Of a stretch of DNA of 64,000 nucleotides, positions 11,801-19,500 are shown in pieces. Source of the stretch: Gari tellinella (Eukaryota; Mollusca; Bivalvia; Cardiida; Psammobiidae). Position numbers and translations under genes: made by a program. The DNA is taken from contig OV277869.1 in assembly GCA_922989275.2 (NCBI GenBank), positions 25,058,189 to 25,122,188 of the forward strand, read 5' to 3'. Positions within the stretch are counted from its first letter, which is position 1; the number at the start of each line of letters is the position of its first letter. The notes beneath the pieces were generated by a model. It was not told where the DNA came from. It was given only the letters and a program-made list of their open reading frames with translations, and did no database searches.

Positions 11801-13147
11801 GATCCAATTAAACTGAATTTTAAACTGCATCAACAGCTCTGTTTCTGTCCAAAAGCTTGCATAGCACATTAGGATGTACATGTATGTGATCAAAGTTTGG
11901 ACCCATAGGGCATATCCGGCGTCTCAAGACAGGTTTCAAGCTAGTTCCCTAGAAAACCTGTTGTGGTCACAGATGTGAAGCGGTCGACCATAGACCATGC
12001 CACCTGTATAAACTCATTTTTCACACAGAATTCATATGCATCTCTACAGGAACAAAAACTTATATCATTTGTTGAAAATGCAACATTTAAAAGTTAAAAA
12101 AAGAAATCAAATTTGAAGACTACAATTTACAACATACCAAACATCCCATTGTGTGTTCATATGATCAGATAACAAAGACAACAAAGTTTGACATTATCTG
12201 TCAATAAATCAATTCCTCTCACCTTTTCAGCTGTGATATTATCTACATTTACCCATTTTCTAACTCCAAATCTCAATTTTCTTGGAAGCAAAACTTCAGT
12301 CATTTTGCAATTAGTCTTTATGCAATTAAACAAATGTCTCTAAATGATATGTAAACCAGTCAAATCTTGAATATACACAGGACGCGTGCCTATCAATGGC
12401 TACCGTGTCATGATAATATACATGATGAGGTCACATGATCACAACATGACCAACAGCAAGCAGCGTGCAATTTGATTGGTTGCTAAATATATCCGCTATG
12501 ATCTATTTTTGGAAAGATATGTTTGTCTGTACACAGAGGAACAAACATATTGCATAAAATTACGTAACATAATTCGGCATACAGATTGTGGTTTATAACT
12601 AACTGATGCGTGTTAACACAACCGTGACAAAACTTGACACTGATAATAAAATCAATGATCGAGCCGCTGACCTTGCAAGAAGAAGCGTATTCTCTAGACA
12701 TTTAAATATTGATCAAACAGAATATTGCAAATGTTGACATACCGCATTATTTTCAGCCTTTAACGTCTTTATTGTCTTATCCTTCTGATTGATGACATCT
12801 TGTTGTTGTTGAATCAAATCCATATGAACGCTGACAAGATCCTTCAATTGTTTTGTTTCGTTTGAAAGTGCAATTGTCGACGAACGAGACATGTTTGTCG
12901 TTCGATTTTCTTTACACGCTTCAGATTCCATTTCCAATACTTTGCTCTCTTGCTTATCTTTTGCCCTAAGCGCATCTAATTCAGCTTGTTTTAAACTTTC
13001 TTGAATCGCTAACGCAAGATCTGGGTCGTATTCGCCATTGACAGTTGCAGAAGTTTTTGTAAATCGACGTCTTTGCCATGAAGGTTTCGTGTCTGTCCGA
13101 TTCCTAGAATTGAACAACATACTTGTTCTTGATCCCGAGTGTGTCAT
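2892..13147 (-). CDS. MSL1: Male-specific lethal 1 homolog (MSL1), complete, 8 exons, 415 aa
   Basis: MSL1 is the nuclear scaffold of the MSL complex; it dimerises, binds the E3 ligase MSL2 through its coiled coil and recruits the H4K16 acetyltransferase MOF and MSL3 through its C-terminal PEHE domain. Exons in transcript order: 13147-12743, 9027-8861, 7647-7364, 6556-6495, 5979-5912, 4453-4326, 3765-3693, 2952-2892. All have AG/GT borders, phases agree, and the sum is 1248 nt. The start is the first ATG in frame; a TGA lies directly upstream. Seen in the protein: an acidic-Ala-Ser helix at residues 41-56 (DPDLALAIQESLKQAE) fitting the ubiquitin-interacting motif; a coiled coil about 100-160 with QQQQ and LQRMERRLALL, as in vertebrate MSL1; basic stretches (SHKR, SHKRRR) in a low-complexity middle; PEHE domain from VECPSYR through EGTE, FNRRH and EEKRRKRWDNQRMRE; and the conserved tail AFGHPVP...DFSLPW. 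The last exon was found by matching that tail across a GTAAGT donor. Shorter than human MSL1 mainly because the long N-terminal low-complexity region is absent. Introns are full of palindromic repeats. Confidence 0.92.
4054..4305. mobile_element. Pal-A element (TTAA-flanked), 20 bp from MSL1 exon 6
   Basis: Starts TTAACTCACTACCCCATAG and ends GGGTAAAGGGTTAA, with the near-perfect hairpin AAAGCAGGCTGAAAGTAAAG / its complement in the centre. TTAA at both ends fits piggyBac-type target choice. Its right TTAA lies 20 bp beyond the splice donor of the exon ending at 4326. Confidence 0.75.
5094..5333. mobile_element. Pal-B element, full copy between TTAA sites
   Basis: Left end TTAACTCTTTCCTCCCTGGA, right end GGACTAGGGTTCAAAGGGTT+AA. 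Core hairpin GATCAGAGGGCTCC TTTC GGAGCCCTCTGATC flanked by CAAACAGTG / TGTTTGCACAGG. It abuts a degenerate Pal-A copy (about 4893-5097), the two sharing one TTAA. Confidence 0.75.
5362..5811. mobile_element. Pal-A element split by a Pal-G element
   Basis: Left half begins TTAACCCTTTACCCCATAGC; right half ends GATAATGGGGTTAA. Between hairpin half and right arm sits the Pal-G element at 5486-5678, so the Pal-G insertion is younger than this Pal-A copy. Confidence 0.75.
5486..5678. mobile_element. Pal-G element (hAT-like MITE) with target duplication
   Basis: Inverted ends CAGGGCTCCAGATAAGGGG and its complement; centre CATTAGAATCGTCTC / GAGACGATTCTAATG. Flanked by ACGCTA on both sides (5480-5485 and 5679-5684), extendable to ACGCTACA by overlap with the element end. 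CAGGG ends and a 6-8 bp duplication fit hAT-type elements. Confidence 0.72.
7001..7249. mobile_element. Pal-A element in MSL1 intron 3
   Basis: TTAACCCTTTACCTCATAAA at the left, ATATGGGGTAATGGGTTAA at the right, hairpin remnant in the centre with one arm shortened. Confidence 0.7.
7831..8000. mobile_element. Pal-A element, right arm truncated
   Basis: Starts TTAACCCAATATCCCATAAC and carries an intact hairpin around TGTGCTTTAAGGCACA; the right arm decays after AAGCTACTACT. Confidence 0.6.
8160..8562. repeat. Repeat with large palindrome in MSL1 intron 2
   Basis: 8175-8250 reads ATAGCGCTTTTTTCACACAA...AAAAGCGCTTCACAT, a small hairpin common in mollusc-like repeats. It is followed by a ~208-bp palindrome, 8347-8554, with arms GGGGGCCAACTACG / TAGTTGGCCCCC and inner arms CCTATATGGGTATTATAAGA / its near-complement. 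Confidence 0.6.
9160..9412. mobile_element. Pal-A element in MSL1 intron 1
   Basis: TTAACCAATTACCCCATAAA at left and GAGGTAAAGGGTTAA at right; hairpin AAGGCAGGCTGAAAGTAAGG with complement. Confidence 0.7.
10132..10296. mobile_element. Palindromic element with GTAAACAACGAGC ends, copy 1
   Basis: Terminal arms GTAAACAACGAGCACAGTGA and its near-complement; inner palindrome TGCAGTCCA / TGGACTGCA with GGGGG / CCCCC. A second, divergent copy lies about 290 bp away in the same orientation. Confidence 0.6.
10589..10762. mobile_element. Palindromic element with GTAAACAATG ends, copy 2
   Basis: Same design as 10132-10296: arms GTAAACAATGGGCAGTG / its near-complement and inner TGCAGTCCACTTT / its complement. 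Sequence differs enough that the copies are old or of different subfamilies. Confidence 0.6.
11462..11713. mobile_element. Pal-A element, nearly complete
   Basis: TTAACCCATTACCCCATAAA left end, ATGTGTAATGGGTTAA right end, hairpin core AATGCGCCTGTAGGCGCATT intact. One of the best preserved Pal-A copies and a good reference for the family. Confidence 0.78.
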
Positions 13148-13592
13148 TCAGATATACCTCCCTAGCTCCTCGAAAATCACAACTGATTGAGCACCACTTC
13201 GGTTCAAATTCAAAAGACTCCATGTACCGACAAAAATATGCAAATAAGTTAACCGGAAGTTCTGTTTGAATTTTCTTCAAACACTGAAGAGTTAATATTG
13301 ACAGCGCTGATTTTAAATCAGCCTTACTGCCAGTTCGCCTGTCTAGTTTGCTTCCCTTGCTTTTTATACACAAATACATTAACTAACATCTTAATATGTT
13401 AAAAATCCCATCGATAAATAGGAACTTTGCCCCTTTACAAACCATCAGAAAATTGAGCATATCCCAGTTACTAAAAATAAACTGACCGGAAGACATGTTA
13501 AGGGGATTTACACGGGTTAAACATAAACAATCGACAGAAGGGAATTCCCTTTACACAAACTCTACCGGCGAGTACCGAAAAAAAGTAACAAC
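13148..13592. promoter_or_regulatory. Probable bidirectional promoter shared by MSL1 and UNG
   Basis: The two genes are divergent with 445 bp between their ATGs. Unlike nearly all other non-coding stretches of this length here, no palindromic element is seen in it. No TATA box is evident at a usual distance from either start. The arrangement suggests shared transcription initiation for a chromatin gene and a repair gene; that is an inference from spacing only. Confidence 0.5.
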
Positions 13593-16500
13593 ATGCCACC
13601 GAAACGAAAGTTACCGTCAAAAACTAAAGAAACGAAATCGAAAAGGGCGAATGTAACAGAAGCAGTTAAAACATCGAAACAAAGCAAGGGGGCGACTGGA
13701 AAAACTGGTTTGTTTCAGCTGTATTTTGATTGTAGATAACATGACTAATCCTGTTTGTCTAGATCTACCTGCATATACATGTATGTAAGTATACATGTTG
13801 TTGGACAGGTGTATTGGATTAGGTTGTAGTCTTATAGTGTCAGGAATACTGTCAGATGTCTTGATACGAATTTTAAACCGGAAAGAGTTTTAAGTGTTAA
13901 CCAATTACCCCCATAAATACTCCTTTTTACGCCAAGTAATATATTCCTCCACAAAAGAAAATAGTTCCAATTTATATAGTTGTGAATATTTAACATTAGA
14001 AATAATGTCTATATTCTAGCACATGGTAGCTTAAAGCAGACTGAAAGTAAAGCAGAATGCGCCTTAACCCTTTGCACCCTAGTCCCGCATATAGGCGTCC
14101 TTTTCAAACAGTGTACATGTGAATAGTACACTTGTCCTATGCAAACAGTGAAGACCCAGATCAGAGGGCTCCGAAAGGAGCCCTCTGATCAGGGTCTTCA
14201 TTGTTTGTCATAATGCCAAACAATGACAAAAACAACCCTCAAAAGTCAGAAATGGACGAGACAAAAATGGAAACTGGAATAAAAATGGAAACTGGAATAG
14301 TCCACTTAAAGGTTCAGGGAGGAAAGAGTTAAGGCGCATTCTGCTTTACTTTCAACCTGCTTTAAGTAGTCACCTGTATTAAATCTTCTATTTGGAAGCT
14401 TTATTACTGTTGGTGAAGGCACTTTATAATATAACTTTTGTATTGCATTAACCTTTTCCCTCATATATAGTAGAACCTTTTAGCGCCTTTAATTTATTCA
14501 CCCCCTGAAGAAATAATTCCACTCTATACTGAACATCATGTACCATAAGAAATATAATAGTAGTTATAAAATTATTATCATAGCAGATGGTAGCATTGGC
14601 TGAAAGTAGCCTGCTTTACTTTCAAGTTGCTTTTAAGTGGATCACTTATCTTTAATACTAGAAACAGGCTATGAAAAAAACTATGGTGTACTGTAACTAC
14701 TCTTCGAGGCGATTCTAATGAGTAGTGACACCATAGTGTAATGTGGAAATACAGATTTTAGGTTTTGAAATACATGTATTTCCCTTCCGTTGGACTTTCT
14801 TGGTTAGAAGATGGTGTATGCATTGGGATTTTTTGTTGTTACAAAACGTTCAGACCCTGGTCAGAGGGCTACAAGTCTTCATTGTTTGTATAGAACGGGG
14901 GTATTTTTCACAGTTACATTGTTTGCAAAGGGTTAAGAAGATTCAGATATCATTCATTGTATTTGCAATCATTTAAAACAAGTGGCAGTTTATTGCAGAA
15001 CAACGGTACTTTAGAAAGTTCCTTTACGAGTTTTCTGCATTACTATTCAGTGCCCTGTATTAAGCAGCCAGCAAGCTACATATCATTTGTAAATGACGAG
15101 TATACTCGTCGGTAGGGTTGAATGTGTTATAGACTTTCGGTTCTAAGGTATCCGGTTTTGGGAAGTTTTAGTGTCATATGTAGAGGACTAGAGTGCGCGA
15201 CCACTAAATTACGAGGTATTAAAGACACGTGACTGTTTAAAGCAAGGTGACAGTAAAACAGAAAGCTGCGTTAACTCTTTGAACCCTAGTCACGCATATT
15301 TACGTCATTTACAAACAACATACCTGTGATGAGTACACTTGTCCTATACAAACAGTGTAGACCCTGATCAGAGGGCTCCTTCATTTTGCTTTAACTCTTT
15401 GAACTATATATGCGTCATTTGCAAACAGTGTACCTGTGAAGTAAGTCTTGTCCTATTCAAACAGTGTATACCCTGATCAGAGGGCTCCTTAAGGAGCCCT
15501 CTGGTCAGGGTCAACACTGTTTGTCATTTTTACGTATATTGTAAAAATCAATCCTAAAAGGTGAAAAATAGACTAGACTTTTAAATTGAAAACTAGAATT
15601 GTCAATTTGAAGTTTCAGGGAGGAAAGAGTTAACAGCCTACTTTTTAGTTGTCGTAACAATAGAGAGGTTTTACGATTGCTGTAAACTGTGTTAATAACA
15701 TGTATTTTGTGTCAAAGGCTTACAGATGGCTGCTTAAAGCATGGTGACAGTAGAACAGAACGCTCCTTTAGAGTTTACTTCTGTTTTACTTTCACCTCGC
15801 TTTAAGCTGTCACATGTCTTTCATATACAACCAATTAGCCTTTTTTAGTGGTCGTAATAGAGGGGTTTACATGTACATGAACATTATTTACAAAAGGGAA
15901 ACAAAAATGGTGTGCGTTGTTCGGAGGGACTCGTTAAAGGGATGGAAATTGGCTTACATTTGCAATTGTTTTTGGAACAGCAGCAAACATCGTTGTACAG
16001 TGGAGAATGTGTTATTCTTTCCAATAAACGCGTTTACGCTAAATCTATTATTTGCAGTGCAAACAGTTTGGAGCCAGATCAGACGCCGGGTAACCCGGCG
16101 TCTGATCAGGCTCCAAACTGTTTGCCACCAAGATAAACATGAAATATCAGAATTGTCCAAAAGTTGTTCTTTTCTACGTTTTAGTGCTTTGCGTTTGCGT
16201 ACGTTTGCGTTTAAACGGGAAAGAATAACAGATTCTCCACTGTAAGGAGGTAGTCGTTGTTGGGAGGAAACACTGTATGTTTATTCTTATTTACCAGCTG
16301 CAGCGAGCTCAACTGGGTTGTCACTCAAGGTGCACCTTACAAACCCACAATGGAAGAAGCTTTTAGGGGAAGAATTTGACAAAGATTACTTCAAGAACTT
16401 AGAAAAACAACTATCTTCAGATTACCGAGACGGCAAAGAGATATTTCCACCAAAGGAACTCATTTTCAACGCCTTTAATCTGACACCACTTGACAAGGTG

Positions 16501-19500
16501 CGGAAATAAAAGGGGAATATACTCTTTCAACCTTTGGTTGCAAAGTGCAAACTCTCGTATTTTTCCATGTTCCCCAACCCTTGGGCCCGTCAAGAAACGT
16601 CGTACAATAAATATTGTCTATAAGTCAGATTATAAAATACTCCGTTATTATTAATTTCTCCATCTAATCCTGTCTTGAAAGACGATTCCAAAGAGATGTC
16701 ACAAGAAAGTATTAGATGGAGAAATCAGAAATGTTAAAGTTTGTTTATTAGACCTGACCTTTGTCACGTTTAATTTTCAAATGGAATAATTCTATTTCTT
16801 GTTATAGGGAAGAAAATTTAAGACTTGCCTTACATTTGCAAACAGCTTGAATCCAGACCAGACACCTCGTTACACGGCGTCTAATCTGAATTCAAGCTGT
16901 TTGTCACTCGTCATTATATTTCTTCTGTCAAAATGTCCACTACTATGTAACTTTGAGAAAAACCAGCAGACGTTTTTGCAGTAGTTAAAGGGATATAAAT
17001 AATTGTCTTGTTTTGGGAACAGCGGCAATCGTTGTTGTAAGGAGGGAATCGTTGTAGGGATGGCCGTTGTAGAGAGCGAGCACTGTACTCGTATGTCAAA
17101 GAAGTGAAAATAATCCATTGAGCCCTAGTGACGCATGTGAAGAGTACACATACCATTGTTCAAGTTTATAAAGCTTTTGAGTTGAGTCTAAAGTCGTTAT
17201 CAAGCATTTTATTGGTCAGATTTGAGTCTAGGCTCAAATCTGACCAAACAAACGCTTGATAACAAACTCAACTCAAACGCTTTATAACCTTGGACCCAAA
17301 TGTATACAATGTAAACCCAGCTCAGAAGCCGTCCTGCTGACTTGCGGAAGGTCGATGGTTCCATCCACTTGCTGATTTATGCCTAAATCAGTGCATATAA
17401 AGGGCTTCCGGGGGGGGGGGGGGGGGGGCTTCCTCTACCTGTAATGAGATGGACGTCGCGATATGACTGAAATACTATTAAAAGCCATCTGATCAAGGAC
17501 TGCACTTAGTGTCATTTTGCAATACGATCGTGAAACCAACCCAGATTAGTCAAAATAGACTAGACTTAATTGGAATTGTCCAACTGAAGTTCCAGGGTCT
17601 GTGAGTTATTGCATAACTTTGCTGGTCCCGAAGCTCGGCTGTACACGCATGGTGTATTGTGTTGACTTTAGTACGCAGTGGGGTCATTTTCTATTCCAGG
17701 TCAAGGTCATTATACTCGGACAGGACCCATATCACGACAATGGACAGGTAATGTATGAACATTCCCAACTTTAAAATATGTTTATTAAGAATTGAAACTT
17801 TAAACTTTATTCACTATAAGTGTACAAGGTCCACTACGGTGTAACTGGATACTGGCATTGTCCATTTGAAGTTTCATGGACCGATGAGTTAACCCTTAGC
17901 CCGCCAAATAAATTGTAGTCTGCTATATTTCTCGTCTGCTTCAAGTTTCAAAGTGCTTTAAAGTTGCTCAAAATTGCTGAAAATGTTGTCCGAGTGTCAA
18001 ACAGCTTGGACCCGGATGAGACGCCGAGTTACTCGGCGTCTCATCCGGATCCAAGCTGTTTGCATATGGAGCTATAGTCGTGACTGGCAGGCTAAGGGTT
18101 AAACATGTTTCATGAATGTATAAATGCATTGTCCAGGGCTCACAAAATTACCAAACAGTGTAGGCCTTGCATGATGAGACGCCGTAATTTGTGGCGTCTC
18201 ACCAGGGCCTGCACAGTTTGCTTTTTCATATCAATATGAAATGATCTGCTGTATAGATAGTTAGATACCCTTTGCAGTGTTTTTAGAGTATGGTTCTATA
18301 TATATAATAAACTTTTCTAGCAATCACATTAACATATTCGGTGCACTTTTTAGGCACAAATGAGTAAACTAAAACACGTTGATACACTTTAGCTCAACTC
18401 CATTAAGTGAGGGGGAGGGCTTATGCTATGCCCCGGCGTCGGCGTCCGGACTTGATAACACATAAACTGAGCAAACGACTGCACATACGGTCACAAAATT
18501 TCATATGCTGATGCGCCTCAATGAGTAGACCATGATGCACCACAGTTTGATGACATTGACTTTTGACATTGACCGCTAGGGTCAACGTTAAGGTTTTGCG
18601 TTAAGGTTTTAGATGGGTAATGCTTATCGATACGAATCCGCAAAAACTATACACCATCTCATTCAGTATCCAATTCTACATCATTTTCCAGAGTTAAAAG
18701 AATTTTCACCTCATATAACTGAAATTATGGATATTTTTGTCTTGTTACCCTACTTTTCAAAAAACGTCCTGAAATGACTACCCCTCTTTTTTCTTTCCGA
18801 GGATAAAAAAATTACAAATATTAATAAAAAGATCAAAATGTATTCATGCATTTATACCTAAGACATTGTTGTATACAAATACAAGCAGAACAATTAAATA
18901 TTTTGCATAATACATTAAGAAAAATCTCTTATATTTCTGAAAAAATAATTTATGAGTCAATTTTTTCTCAAACATTTTTTTTTACGTTTTAGCAAAACTG
19001 AGATTTTTACAAAAAATAGGCAGGGGCATTCATACTCACTACACTTAAAATTATCTACCATGTCTCTAGGACAAAATAAATAAAAATTAGGAGGGTTGAC
19101 CTCATGTAACTTGAGAAAAATGAAATTGTATTTGAGAGGGGTCAACATTTGTGGGAAAGTAAAATCAAGGAAAATTGAAGTTTTTTTTTTTATAAAACAT
19201 GCACTGTCATTTGCAAATAGTTGTGGAATCCACAAAGAATTGTCATTTATAGCTATTGTCTGTTTAACAAATTCTGTTCAGCAAGAAAAACAATATTCTC
19301 CAGTAAAAAATGTGAAAAATACAGTCAATCTTGTATAAAGCAACCACCTAACGAATAAGCGTGCATACCTCTTCATTATGTTACTAGACTAATTAACTCA
19401 GGGTAGAAATAGTGAAGAAAACTCCTACTGAAGCACTCTGCATTAGTTTTATCCTACATTAAACAGACAGTTCCATACAAGACAAAATATGGATCTTCAA

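Noticed and set aside
15420..15540. Rho-independent-type terminators formed by the GC-rich hairpins
   Set aside because: The hairpins are transposon cores in a eukaryotic genome and have no matching T tract or operon context.
15814..16245. Open frames over 15814-16245 and 40620-40904 with the same C-terminal protein sequence
   Set aside because: Both lie on Pal-D elements; the shared protein is just the palindrome and its right arm read in the same frame.
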